Positions 40,943-50,586 of a stretch of 53,145 nucleotides of DNA are shown in pieces. Made by a program: the position numbers and the translations under genes. Source of the stretch: Thalassobaculaceae bacterium. GTDB lineage: Bacteria; Pseudomonadota; Alphaproteobacteria; Thalassobaculales; Thalassobaculaceae. Positions within the stretch are counted from its first letter, which is position 1. Each line of letters starts with the position of its first letter. The notes beneath the pieces were generated by a model, which did no database searches, was not told the DNA's origin, and worked only from the letters and a program-made list of their open reading frames with translations. The DNA lies in assembly GCA_029212785.1 (NCBI GenBank), contig JARGOG010000022.1:1-53145 (forward strand). The letters run 5' to 3'.

Positions 40943-42700
40943 CTATTGTATCACGAAGGCGGGGGCTCGCGTCTGAATGCGTCCATCGGTCCCGTTCGGA
41001 CGGATCCCGATCGCGTCCAGTCCCTCGCCTATGATGTGCGCATGGCTGGCCAGACCTGCAAGGGCTTGCAGCGATGTGAGAAGACCGCGGTCGCGCACCA
41101 GATCCATGAGTCGCTCCCACGCATCCTCGTCCTCGGGGTAGCGCACCCGTTCGACCGGCGCGTCCGGGGCCAGGCCGATGGCGTTTCGGGCGAGCTGCAG
41201 CGCTTCGGCATAGCCGCCGACCGCATCGACCAGACCAACGCGCCGCGCATCCTCGCCGGTCCAGACCCGGCCGCGGGCGAGGGCGTCGATCTCGTCCGCC
41301 GACAGGCGGCGCGCGGCGGCGACGCGGCCGGTGAAATCGGCATAGACCGCATCCAGCATCCGGCGCAGACGCTCGCGCTGGCTGTTGGTGAAGGGCTCGG
41401 TCGGCGAGAACATGCCGGCGTTCTCGCCGATGCTGATCCGGCCGATATTGACGTCCCAGTCGCGCAGCAGCTGCGCGGCGCTGACCTTGCCGCCGAGCGT
41501 GCCGATGGATCCGGTCAGCGTCCCCGGGTGGGCGATGATGTGGTCGGCGGCGAGGGCGGCGAAATATCCGCCGGAGGCGGCGACGTCGGCGAAGCTGACG
41601 ATCACCGGCCGTCCGCTCTCGCGGACCCGTTCGATCGCATGGCGGATGGTGTCGGAAGCGACGTAGCTGCCGCCGGGGGAGGAGACACGCAGGATGAGGG
41701 CCTTGGCATCGGGATCCTCGCGCACGGCGTCGAGCGCGGCGACGATCGGGCCGGATGCGGCATCGCCCCGGCTTGTGAGACCGCCGCCTTCGCCGCGCAC
41801 GATGGCGCCGTCGAGATGGACCAGCGCGATGCGTGTGCCTTCCCCATGCGGGCGGCCCGCGCCGGCGAGGTAGGCGCCGATCCGGATGCTGTTGCCTTCC
41901 AGCATGGCGCGCGCCTGCTCGCGGTAGCCGAGGCTGTCGATCAGCCCGTTCACCACCGCCTCGCGGGCGAGCAGGGGGCCGCGATCGACGACGGCCTGGA
42001 CCGATCCGCCGCCGAGCCGCCGCGCGGTGGCGATGCCGCTCACGACCTGTCCGAACAGGGATTCCGCGACCCGGGTCATGTTCTCGCGCACCGCCGCCGG
42101 CATACGCTGCTCGGTGGCGGCGCTGGCCGCGCCTTTATACTCGTAACGCTGTTCGAATTCGGCGCGCAGGCCGGCACGGGCCAGCAGGCCGGCGGCAAAG
42201 GGAAACTCCATCTGCAGCCCGGTCAGGCCCAGAAGGCCGGACGGCTGCAGCCAGATCCGGTCGAAGGCGCTGGCGAGATAGTACGGGCCGTTGCCGCCGC
42301 TCTCGAAGCTGTCGGCGAAGGCGATGGCGGTCTTGCCGGCGCTGCGGAACCGGAACACGGCGGCCCGCAGTTCCTGCGCCTGGGCGATGCCAAGGGACAG
42401 GTTCGAGATGTCGGCGAACAGTCCGACCACCCGATCGTCCGCTGCCGCCCGGTCGAGCGCGTCCACATAGTCGATCATCGACAGCGGTGCGTCGTCGTCG
42501 AGCAGGCCGGCGAGTTCCGGCAGCAGCGGCGCCTCGTCGATCGGCCCACCGAAATCGAGCTCAAGGACGATCCGCTGGGGCAGAGGCTCCTCGCTCTGGA
42601 AACCGTCGGTCCACCAGAGGCCGGCGACAATCAGCCCGGCCAGAAGGGCGGCTGAAAAAATTCCGATCGTGGCGAAGAATCCAACAATAAACCGACGCAT
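40943..42700 (-). CDS. sppA: Signal peptide peptidase SppA, 67-kDa type
   Basis: A 585-residue membrane-anchored serine protease with one N-terminal helix (residues 4-29) and two peptidase S49 halves, like E. coli SppA. It degrades leftover signal peptides after secretion. The Ser-Lys dyad is K189 in YEYKGAASAATEQRM (N-terminal half) and S376 in ADVAASGGYFAA (C-terminal half), matching K209 and S409 of E. coli. The bowl-forming tandem layout is complete. It lies 106 bases behind aroC on the minus strand, ahead of the small secreted protein. Confidence 0.93.
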   Translation of the reverse strand: MRRFIVGFFATIGIFSAALLAGLIVAGLWWTDGFQSEEPLPQRIVLELDFGGPIDEAPLLPELAGLLDDDAPLSMIDYVDALDRAAADDRVVGLFADISNLSLGIAQAQELRAAVFRFRSAGKTAIAFADSFESGGNGPYYLASAFDRIWLQPSGLLGLTGLQMEFPFAAGLLARAGLRAEFEQRYEYKGAASAATEQRMPAAVRENMTRVAESLFGQVVSGIATARRLGGGSVQAVVDRGPLLAREAVVNGLIDSLGYREQARAMLEGNSIRIGAYLAGAGRPHGEGTRIALVHLDGAIVRGEGGGLTSRGDAASGPIVAALDAVREDPDAKALILRVSSPGGSYVASDTIRHAIERVRESGRPVIVSFADVAASGGYFAALAADHIIAHPGTLTGSIGTLGGKVSAAQLLRDWDVNIGRISIGENAGMFSPTEPFTNSQRERLRRMLDAVYADFTGRVAAARRLSADEIDALARGRVWTGEDARRVGLVDAVGGYAEALQLARNAIGLAPDAPVERVRYPEDEDAWERLMDLVRDRGLLTSLQALAGLASHAHIIGEGLDAIGIRPNGTDGRIQTRAPAFVIQ

Positions 42701-42806
42701 GAGATCTCGAACGGGTGGCTGAACGAACGTGGGAAGTCTAGGTCTGCGGAGCCGGGCTGTCGAATGCCGTTGCTGGGCGGCTGCGTCGCGTCCGCAACGG
42801 CCGTCT

Positions 42807-43898
<1,092 letters not shown>

Positions 43899-43919
43899 GG
43901 CGTATGCTCCCGATCCCGG

Positions 43920-44732
43920 TCAGACGACGGAGATGTCGGGCGCGTCCACCGCCTTCATGCCGACGATGTTGTAGCCGCAGTCGACATGGTGGACTTCGCC
44001 GGTCACGCCGGTCGACAGATCGGACAGCAGATAGACGCCGGCCCCGCCCACGTCTTCCAACGTGACGTTGCGGCGCAGCGGCGAGTTGTACTGGTTCCAC
44101 TTCAGGATATAGCGGAAATCGCCGATACCGGAGGCGGCCAAGGTCTTCATCGGCCCGGCGGAGAGCCCGTTGACCCGCACACCCTGGTCGCCCATGTCGA
44201 CCGCGAGGTAGCGCACGCTGGCCTCGAGTGCGGCCTTGGCCACGCCCATGACGTTGTAGTGCGGCATCACCCGCTCGGCCCCGTAATAGGTCAGGGTCAG
44301 CAGACTGCCGCCGTTCTTCATCAGCGGGGCGGCGCGCTTGGCGACGGTGGTGAACGAGTAGCAGGAGATGTCGAGCGTGCGCCGGAAGTTATCCCGCGTG
44401 GTGTCGAGATACTTGCCCTTGAGCTCTTCCTTGTCGGAATAGGCGATGGCGTGAACGACGAAGTCGAGCCCGCCCCAGGCCTCGCCGACGCGGTCGAACA
44501 CCCGGTCGACGCTGCTGTCGTCGCTAACGTCGCAGGCCTCGACGATCGTACTGCCCAACTGGTCGGCCAGCGGGCGCACCCGTTTCTCCAAAGCGTCGCC
44601 CATGAAGGTGAAGGCGAGCTCGGCCCCTTGATCGGCGGCTGCCTTTGCAATGCCCCAGGCGATGGATCGATCGTTGGCCACACCCATGATCAGGCCGCGT
44701 TTGCCCGCCATGATACGGGGATCTTTAGTCAT
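43920..44732 (-). CDS. fabI: Enoyl-ACP reductase I (NADH)
   Basis: A 270-residue short-chain dehydrogenase of FabI type that reduces enoyl-ACP in each round of fatty acid elongation; it is the target of triclosan in other bacteria. The nucleotide-binding segment is LIMGVANDRSIAWGIA. The active-site Y159 and K166 appear in PHYNVMGVAKAALE, and FabI-typical HAIAYSDKEELKG and LTYYGAERVMP are present. GAGGAC precedes the ATG at 44732. It heads the fabI-aroC-sppA minus-strand unit and is divergent from the YihY gene. Confidence 0.96.
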   Translation of the reverse strand: MTKDPRIMAGKRGLIMGVANDRSIAWGIAKAAADQGAELAFTFMGDALEKRVRPLADQLGSTIVEACDVSDDSSVDRVFDRVGEAWGGLDFVVHAIAYSDKEELKGKYLDTTRDNFRRTLDISCYSFTTVAKRAAPLMKNGGSLLTLTYYGAERVMPHYNVMGVAKAALEASVRYLAVDMGDQGVRVNGLSAGPMKTLAASGIGDFRYILKWNQYNSPLRRNVTLEDVGGAGVYLLSDLSTGVTGEVHHVDCGYNIVGMKAVDAPDISVV

Positions 44733-44836
44733 TTAGTCCTCAATGTCGCCGGTCAGCATGCAGTCCCGCATCCTACACCATCGACCCGGACCCGCAAGCA
44801 AGCGCGCCGATGCTGGTGTCGTGATAGAATGACCCC

Positions 44837-46249
44837 ATGAAATCATCGGGAAACAAATCCACGGGCAGTAGGCTCGACGCTTGGCGGGTCGCCCGCGCAA
44901 CCCGAATCGTGGCGGATATCGCCAACTACGTTGCCTATGCGGTCCGGCGTTTCTACGCCGACCAGGGGGCCCAGGCGGCCGGCGCGCTGACCTATACGTC
45001 GCTGCTGGCGATGGTGCCGCTGCTGGCCATCGCCTTCGCCATCTTCTCCGCCTTCCCGGTCTTCGAGGCGATCCAGGACCGGTTCGAGGCGATGCTGTTC
45101 GAGAACCTGGTCCCCGAGGTCGGGTTCGAAGTGCGGGGTTACATCGCCAACTTCACCCGCAACACGACCAACCTGACGGCGATCGGCGTGGTCGCCCTCG
45201 GCGTCTCCGCGGTGCTGCTGCTGGCGACCATCGAAAGCACGTTCAACCGGATCTGGCGGGTCGAGCGCAACCGGCCGATGTTTTCCAGGCTGCTGATCTT
45301 CTGGACGATGCTGACGCTGGGCCCGCTGTTGCTGGCGGCGAGCTTCTCGCTGACCACCGATGTGTTCTCGGCGCTTCACCGCCTCACGTGGTCGGGAGCG
45401 GAGGCGGGAGTGATTCCGCTCAACCTGGTGACCCAGCACGGGTTTCTGCACCGGGCTTTCGCCGCGCTGATCCAGACCATCGCCTTCTCGGTGATGTTCA
45501 TGCTGGTCCCCGCCCGACAGGTGCGCCCGCGCGACGCGCTGATCGGCGGCGCCGTGAGCGGGGTGATGCTGGAGCTGCTGAAATGGGGGTTCCGAGCCTA
45601 TCTGACCTCGTTCCCGACCTACCAGACCATCTACGGGGCGATGGCGGTGGTGCCGATCTTCCTGATCTGGCTCTACCTCTCCTGGACGATCGTGCTGTTC
45701 GGTGCGGTCTTTGCCGCCTCGTTTCCGGAATGGTGGCGGTCGCGCGAGCCGGGGGTGACCGCGGCCCTGTCGCCGGCGCTGCGCCTGGAGGCGGCGGTGG
45801 CGCTGATGGCCGTGATCGCGGCCAAGGCGCGCAGCGGCGGCACGGTGGATGCGGAGGCGCTCGCCGATGCGCTGCCGCTGGATGCCCGCGACTCAGTTGT
45901 CGAATCCCTGCGCGTGGCCGGCTACATCGCCGCGACCGACGAGGATAACTACAGCCTGATCCGCGATCTGCGGCACGCCACGGTCGCCGATCTCGCCCGC
46001 GATCTCGGAGTGTCGCTGGGGCTGATCCGTCACAAGGAAGAAAACGAGGATATGGTCCAGGCGCTGGACGAGAAGCTGGGGCCGGTCCCCGACCTGCTGA
46101 GCCGGCTGGCTGACATCGAGGAGAAGCTGCTCGGTGTGTCGCTCGCCGAGGTGATCGATGCGTCGATTGACGAGCGGACCTCGGACCTGGTGGACGCCGG
46201 TGTCATCAGCATGCCGCTGCGCCCAGAGGCGGGGGGCGTCAAGGAGTGA
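44837..46249 (+). CDS. YihY/BrkB-family membrane protein with C-terminal soluble domain
   Basis: A 470-residue protein. The first 290 residues are a YihY/UPF0761 membrane domain with six helices, marked by GALTYTSLLAMVPLLAIAFA, VLLLATIESTFNRIWRVERN and GAMAVVPIFLIWLYLSW. A C-terminal soluble part of about 170 residues looks like a winged-helix-type fold followed by a coiled region (AEALADALPLDARDSVVESL). YihY members were once called RNase BN by mistake; their role is unproven. It is convergent with the DnaJ-like gene; CGGGTC (46273-46278) and GACCCG (46283-46288) form a hairpin between them. Confidence 0.87.
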   Translation: MKSSGNKSTGSRLDAWRVARATRIVADIANYVAYAVRRFYADQGAQAAGALTYTSLLAMVPLLAIAFAIFSAFPVFEAIQDRFEAMLFENLVPEVGFEVRGYIANFTRNTTNLTAIGVVALGVSAVLLLATIESTFNRIWRVERNRPMFSRLLIFWTMLTLGPLLLAASFSLTTDVFSALHRLTWSGAEAGVIPLNLVTQHGFLHRAFAALIQTIAFSVMFMLVPARQVRPRDALIGGAVSGVMLELLKWGFRAYLTSFPTYQTIYGAMAVVPIFLIWLYLSWTIVLFGAVFAASFPEWWRSREPGVTAALSPALRLEAAVALMAVIAAKARSGGTVDAEALADALPLDARDSVVESLRVAGYIAATDEDNYSLIRDLRHATVADLARDLGVSLGLIRHKEENEDMVQALDEKLGPVPDLLSRLADIEEKLLGVSLAEVIDASIDERTSDLVDAGVISMPLRPEAGGVKE

Positions 46250-46295
46250 GGGAAACGACGCGGGGTCTGCGTCGGGTCGACCGACCCGGCGCCGA

Positions 46296-47285
46296 TCAGC
46301 TCAGGTGTTTGCGCGGATTGTAGGCGTGGGTGGCGCCCCATTTCTCGATGAACTGGGTAAGGTCGGCGTCTGGATTGTCCGGCAGTACGATGCGCAGCGT
46401 GACGTATTGATCGCCCGGCTCGCTGTCGGCGCCTTTCGCCGGCACGCCCTTGCCGCGCAGGCGCATGCGCTTGCCGCCGTTCGATCCCTTCGGAATTTTC
46501 AGCGACACCGATCCGTGCACCGTCGGTACTGTCACGCTGGCGCCGACGATTGCCTCCTGCAGGGTGATCGGTAGGTCGAGCAGGATGTCGTTGCCGTCGC
46601 GGCTGAAATGCGGGTGCCCTTCGACGCTGAGTTCGAGATAGGCGTCGCCGCCGGGCAGGGCGCCGCTGGCCGGTTTGCCCTGTCCCTTGAGCCGCAGCAC
46701 GGTGCCGTCCTCGGTCGCCGGCGGGATCGTCAGGTTGACCACCTTGCCGTCGCTGAGCGTGACCCGCTTTTTGATCCCGGTGATAGCTTCGACGAACGGG
46801 ACTTTCAGGCGATAGCGCAGGTCCTGGGAATTACGGCGGGGCGCGGCACGGGCGCCGCCGCCGGATGTTGGCCCAGCGGCGCCGGGCTTGCTGGCGCGCC
46901 ACTGCTTGAGAATTTCTTCGATCGGATCGCCGCTGCCAGCATCGCCGTCGAACTCGTCGTCGAAATTGAAGGTGCTGCTCCTGCCCGAGCCGGGGCCGCC
47001 GCCGGGTTGGCCGCTGCGCGCTTTCCAGCCTTTGCTCCAGAAGCTGCCGCGACCGCGACGTTCGCGGCCCTCGAGGTCGATCTCGCCGCGGTCGTAGCGC
47101 TTGCGCTTGGTCGGGTCGCCCAGCAGGTCATAGGCCGAACTGACTTCCTGGAATTTGAGCGCGATCGCGTCATCGCCCTGGTTGAGATCAGGGTGATACT
47201 TCTTGGCGAGTTTGCGGTAGGCGGCCTTGATCTCGTCCTGACCGGCCGACTGGCTGACGCCTAGGACCTTGTACGGATCGCTCAT
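46296..47285 (-). CDS. DnaJ-like co-chaperone, CbpA type
   Basis: A 329-residue J-domain protein. The J domain covers residues 1-70, with the HPD motif at 31-33 (KKYHPDLNQG), which stimulates DnaK ATPase. A glycine/charged linker (GRGSFWSKGWKARSGQPGGG) follows, then the two C-terminal beta domains that hold substrate (KKRVTLSDGKVVNLTIPPAT, MRLRGKGVPAKG). The cysteine zinc-finger region of true DnaJ is absent, so it belongs to the CbpA/DjlB type. It lies downstream of the glycine-zipper lipoprotein on the same strand, past a terminator-like hairpin. Confidence 0.92.
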   Translation of the reverse strand: MSDPYKVLGVSQSAGQDEIKAAYRKLAKKYHPDLNQGDDAIALKFQEVSSAYDLLGDPTKRKRYDRGEIDLEGRERRGRGSFWSKGWKARSGQPGGGPGSGRSSTFNFDDEFDGDAGSGDPIEEILKQWRASKPGAAGPTSGGGARAAPRRNSQDLRYRLKVPFVEAITGIKKRVTLSDGKVVNLTIPPATEDGTVLRLKGQGKPASGALPGGDAYLELSVEGHPHFSRDGNDILLDLPITLQEAIVGASVTVPTVHGSVSLKIPKGSNGGKRMRLRGKGVPAKGADSEPGDQYVTLRIVLPDNPDADLTQFIEKWGATHAYNPRKHLS

Positions 47286-47370
47286 CCGCCGACTCCTGCC
47301 GGCGGATGGTTGATCGACATGATCCGGGACGTGGCCACGCGTCTCGCCATTGCGAGAGAACCCTCATAAA

Positions 47371-47391
47371 GACACTCAAGGCGTGAGTGTC
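47371..47391 (-). terminator. Intrinsic-type terminator after the glycine-zipper lipoprotein
   Basis: A perfect 8-bp inverted repeat GACACTCA/TGAGTGTC with a 5-base loop. On the minus strand it is followed by TTTATG, as expected for a terminator of the lipoprotein gene that ends at 47446. A second hairpin (TCTCGC-CATT-GCGAGA, 47342-47357) follows within 30 bases and may add to it. Confidence 0.65.
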
Positions 47392-47445
47392 TGATCAGAG
47401 GTCGTCCCGGATCAAGCGTTTGTGCAGAGGGGGCGGTTCCTGGTC

Positions 47446-47919
47446 TCAGTTGACGACCTTCCAGGACCCGTCCGGCTGACGACACGCTGTTCCGAACGCC
47501 TGCTCGGAGCGGCCGCCGACCACGATGGTCTGTTGGTACTCGCGGCAGTACTGGCCCGCGTTGGTCTGATAGGTGCGGGTCGGCGTCACGCTGCCGTGGT
47601 TGCCCGAATCGGGATTGCTCCAGGTCGAACTGGCGCCGCTCGGCTGGTTCTCCAACGTCGTCTGAGTCGTGTTGGCCAGGGCGGCCTTATCGGCGCGGTC
47701 CAGCGATTTGCCGACCTCGCTGCCGATCAGCGCACCCAGCAGCGTGCCGGCGGCAACCGCGGCAAGCTGGCCCTTGCCCTGGCCGAACTGCGATCCGGCG
47801 ACGGCGCCGCCGAGGCCGCCGAGCACGGCGCCGCCGGTCTGCTTCACTCCCGTGTCCGCACAGGCGCCAAGGCCGAGACTGAGAGCGATAACGGAAACGA
47901 CTGCGGTCTTGCGGAACAT
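47446..47919 (-). CDS. Glycine-zipper lipoprotein, 17-kDa surface antigen-like
   Basis: A 157-residue lipoprotein. The lipobox is LGLGAC with Cys 20. Two glycine-zipper segments follow (GGAVLGGLGGAVAGSQFGQG and GTLLGALIGSEVGKSLD), then a beta-rich C-terminal domain (CREYQQTIVVGGRSEQAFGTAC, QPDGSWKVV) with the RT0821/Lpp0805 pattern. Rickettsial 17-kDa antigen is the best-known relative. It is probably anchored in the outer membrane with a structural role. It has its own hairpin terminator, and its upstream side is divergent from pdxH. Confidence 0.9.
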   Translation of the reverse strand: MFRKTAVVSVIALSLGLGACADTGVKQTGGAVLGGLGGAVAGSQFGQGKGQLAAVAAGTLLGALIGSEVGKSLDRADKAALANTTQTTLENQPSGASSTWSNPDSGNHGSVTPTRTYQTNAGQYCREYQQTIVVGGRSEQAFGTACRQPDGSWKVVN

Positions 47920-48194
47920 GATTCTGATACCTTTCGCATTGGCCCGGCGGATTCTAGCCGGGCGGATTCCCCTAAATTCCCCATCCGGACCCGTGCGGAT
48001 GTCGCACCGGGCCCGGAGATCGCGGAACTCGCAGCTAAGAACGCACGGGCCACGACATTCCGTCGCAGGTTGGACCCATCCGATTGCCGCGATATTCCGT
48101 CGCTTCGGCGAATTTTCTGATCATTCAATGCTAAATATGGCGTCAGTCAGGCGCTATTTAAGCCCCAGGCCAATCGCATCGAAGGGATCTGACG

Positions 48195-48809
48195 ATGAGT
48201 GACGACAAGCCCATCTTCGAGCCGCAGACGGATGATCCGTTCCAGCAGTTCAGGCTCTGGTTCGCCGACGCGGAGGCGAGCGAGGTCAACGATGCCAACG
48301 CGATGACGCTGGCCACCGCCGGATCGGACGGCCGGCCGTCGGCCCGGATCGTCCTGATGAAGGATTTCGACGACGCGGGCGTGGTCTTCTACACCAACAC
48401 CGAGAGCCAGAAGGGGAGGGAACTGACGGCCAATCCCTTCGCGGCCCTGCTGTTCCACTGGAAATCTCTGCGTCGCCAGGTGCGGTTTGAGGGGGCCATC
48501 ACCCCGGTCACGTCGGCCGAGGCGGACGCCTATTACGAAAGTCGGCCGCGCAACAGCCGGCTCGGCGCCTGGGCATCGCAGCAGTCGCGACCGCTCGCCG
48601 ACCGGGCCACGCTGATGCAGGCCGTCGACCGCTTCGGCGCGGAATATCCTGAGGAGACGGTGCCGCGTCCGCCCTACTGGTCCGGCTACCGGCTGTCGCC
48701 GCTGAAGATCGAATTCTGGCACGACGGCCCCTTCCGTCTGCATGACCGGTTCGCGTTCTCCCGCCAGGCCGCCGGCGCACCGTGGAGTGTGCAGCGCCTG
48801 TTCCCCTGA
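48195..48809 (+). CDS. pdxH: Pyridoxamine/pyridoxine 5'-phosphate oxidase
   Basis: A 204-residue FMN enzyme that oxidises PNP or PMP to pyridoxal 5'-phosphate. Family parts are DANAMTLATAGSDGRPSAR, VVFYTNTESQKGRELTANP, FHWKSLRRQVRFEG, RNSRLGAWASQQSRPL and the C-terminal RLFP. Length is normal. Upstream, in an AT-rich gap, TAAATA (48132-48137) and TATTTA (48155-48160) form an inverted repeat that may belong to its promoter. It is divergent from the lipoprotein gene and upstream of the FNR-boxed stress-protein gene. Confidence 0.95.
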   Translation: MSDDKPIFEPQTDDPFQQFRLWFADAEASEVNDANAMTLATAGSDGRPSARIVLMKDFDDAGVVFYTNTESQKGRELTANPFAALLFHWKSLRRQVRFEGAITPVTSAEADAYYESRPRNSRLGAWASQQSRPLADRATLMQAVDRFGAEYPEETVPRPPYWSGYRLSPLKIEFWHDGPFRLHDRFAFSRQAAGAPWSVQRLFP

Positions 48810-48834
48810 GCCCGTTCCCGGTGGTGCTCGCCGG

Positions 48835-48848
48835 TTGATCTGCATCAA
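48835..48848 (+). promoter_or_regulatory. Perfect FNR/FixK-type box before the universal stress protein gene
   Basis: TTGATCTGCATCAA fits the FNR/FixK consensus TTGAT-N4-ATCAA at every fixed position. TAGCCT at 48871-48876 is at the distance expected for the -10 box of a class II site (box centred near -41.5), which would put transcription start near 48883, 46 bases before the ATG. Activation under low oxygen is the natural inference. Confidence 0.75.
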
Positions 48849-48928
48849 TGTCGGTTTGCAGAAGCCGGCCTAGCCTCCACATACGAGAGGGCGACCGCCC
48901 AATCGGTTTTCGGCCATGGAGGCATGAA

Positions 48929-49783
48929 ATGAAACGGATCTTTGTTCCGCTGCTGGGAGAACTTGGCGACCGCGCCGCGCTGAATGCGGCGGGTAAGCTG
49001 CTCGCGGAGGCCGGCGGATATGTCGATGCGCGGGTGCTGTGCCGCGATCCGCGCGACGTGCTCCCGATCGTCGGCGAAGGCTTCGGCGCGACAATGATCG
49101 ACGAACTCATGACCGCCGCGGAAAAAGGCGCCAAGGAACGCGAAGATAAGGCGAAGAAGACATTCGATGACTGGGCCTCGGCGGCCGGTGCGACGGTCGG
49201 GGGCGCCCCGGGCGCCGGAGGCCTGACGGCCGGTTTCGACAAACTTGTCGGGCCGGTGCCCGGTGTCGAGGTCGCCGCCGAACGCGTCAGCGACGCCGTG
49301 ATCTGCGGCCGCGCGCCGACGGATGTCACCCCGGATCGCGCCGGTCTTCTGGAGGTCGCGGTCATGGAGGCGGGCCGTCCGGTGATCCTGGTTCCCGATG
49401 CGGACATCGAGACGATCGCCACGACAATCCTCATTGCCTGGAACGGTTCGGCCGAAGCCGCCCGAGCGGTGTCCATGGCGATGCCGTTGCTCGCCCGGGC
49501 AAAGCGGGTGGTGGTCCTGACCGTCGATGACGGTGACGTCGCCGCAAACCCGGAAGAGCTGGTGGTCACGCTGCGGGCCAATGGCGTGGAAGCCGATGCG
49601 GTGATCGCGAAGATGGACAAGGCGGGTGTGGCGGCGACGCTCGAAGTCGAGGCTGGCAAACAGCATGCCGACCTGATCCTGATCGGGGCCTACAGCCACA
49701 GCCGGGTGCGGGAATTCGTGATGGGCGGCGTCACTGACGACGCCTTGACCGCGGGTTCGGTGCCCATGATGCTGGCCCGATAA
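48929..49783 (+). CDS. Tandem-domain universal stress protein
   Basis: A 284-residue cytoplasmic protein with two UspA-like halves. The second half retains the ATP-binding pattern G-x2-G-x9-G-(S/T): LILIGAYSHSRVREFVMGG through TAGSVPMML. The first half is less regular and has an Ala/Gly insert (GATVGGAPGAGGLTAG). The ATG at 48929 follows GGAGG at 6 bases. A perfect FNR/FixK box lies 81 bases upstream, so expression under oxygen limitation is likely, as known for usp genes in FixK regulons. It is a separate unit from pdxH. Confidence 0.9.
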   Translation: MKRIFVPLLGELGDRAALNAAGKLLAEAGGYVDARVLCRDPRDVLPIVGEGFGATMIDELMTAAEKGAKEREDKAKKTFDDWASAAGATVGGAPGAGGLTAGFDKLVGPVPGVEVAAERVSDAVICGRAPTDVTPDRAGLLEVAVMEAGRPVILVPDADIETIATTILIAWNGSAEAARAVSMAMPLLARAKRVVVLTVDDGDVAANPEELVVTLRANGVEADAVIAKMDKAGVAATLEVEAGKQHADLILIGAYSHSRVREFVMGGVTDDALTAGSVPMMLAR

Positions 49784-49812
49784 GAATAAAAAACAACCGA
49801 GGGAATAGCGGA

Positions 49813-50175
49813 ATGAGTGTGCGAACTATTCGCCTGGAACTGGGGCGCAGCCCCGAATTTCCCGAGGGCAGCGCGGCGCGTGGCTACGAGTTCAAGGCGC
49901 CGCTGACGGAGGACGGTTCGCTTGATCAGGACGCCTGGCCGGAGGTGCGCAAGGACTGCACCTTCCGCCGGTTCTGGGGCGGCGAGGCCGAGGAGAAAGG
50001 GCATCTCGTCCATCGCCGCGGAAACCGCTGGATGTTCCATTACGACAGCATGGACGAGGACGACGAGGAGCCGATCTTCAAGTTCGATCGCCATCATTTC
50101 GTCGAGGGCGAATACGTATCGATCACCGAACATGACGGCGATTTGCTGACATTCCGTGTCGTAAGCGTCCGTTAG
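49813..50175 (+). CDS. Conserved-looking hypothetical protein (120 aa)
   Basis: A 120-residue acidic protein of mainly beta strands that I do not recognise. Visible blocks are RGYEFKAPLTEDGSLDQDAW, RFWGGEAEEKGHL and FDRHHFVEGEYVSI, with a charged run MDEDDEE near residue 80. No signal or membrane segment is seen. It is 29 bases after the universal stress protein gene, so it may be read from the same FNR-type promoter. It is followed after 19 bases by another small unknown gene. Confidence 0.72.
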   Translation: MSVRTIRLELGRSPEFPEGSAARGYEFKAPLTEDGSLDQDAWPEVRKDCTFRRFWGGEAEEKGHLVHRRGNRWMFHYDSMDEDDEEPIFKFDRHHFVEGEYVSITEHDGDLLTFRVVSVR

Positions 50176-50194
50176 CGCCGAGGCGGGACGGGAG

Positions 50195-50449
50195 ATGTCG
50201 CGACGGCTTGAGGAAGGTTGGCTGGTCTTCGACAGTGTCGAGAACCGCGAGCACGACCGCTGCGTCGATCTGTTCTCGCGCCCTGACGGCAGTTTCGGCT
50301 TCGAGGAGTTCCGTCGAGATCCCGAGGATGGGGGTGTCTGGACGCCCGTACAGTATCACTCGGCCCTCCGGTTCGTGACCGCGGAGAGCGCTAAGGACGC
50401 GGCATCAGAGACCGTGTCCTGGCTGTTGGAGGCGCTCGGTCGGCGCTGA
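50195..50449 (+). CDS. Small hypothetical protein (84 aa)
   Basis: An 84-residue soluble protein, aromatic and acidic, with RRLEEGWLVFDSVENREHDR at the N-terminus and a C-terminal helix ESAKDAASETVSWLLEAL. I do not recognise it. The ATG at 50195 has GGGACGGGAG upstream. It lies 19 bases after the 120-residue hypothetical, and the two are likely the tail of the stress-protein operon. The following 137 bases to the SDR gene hold nothing clear. Confidence 0.65.
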   Translation: MSRRLEEGWLVFDSVENREHDRCVDLFSRPDGSFGFEEFRRDPEDGGVWTPVQYHSALRFVTAESAKDAASETVSWLLEALGRR

Positions 50450-50586
50450 TCGTGCCGGTGCCGGAACACCGGGTCGCGCGCCGGATCCATCGGCGGACTG
50501 GGCCCCGACCGGATGGGTCGGAAAATGACCCGTTCAGACATGCTGAGGGACGTGACGGCCCCCGCGGTTGGGGATAGGCTCCGGCC

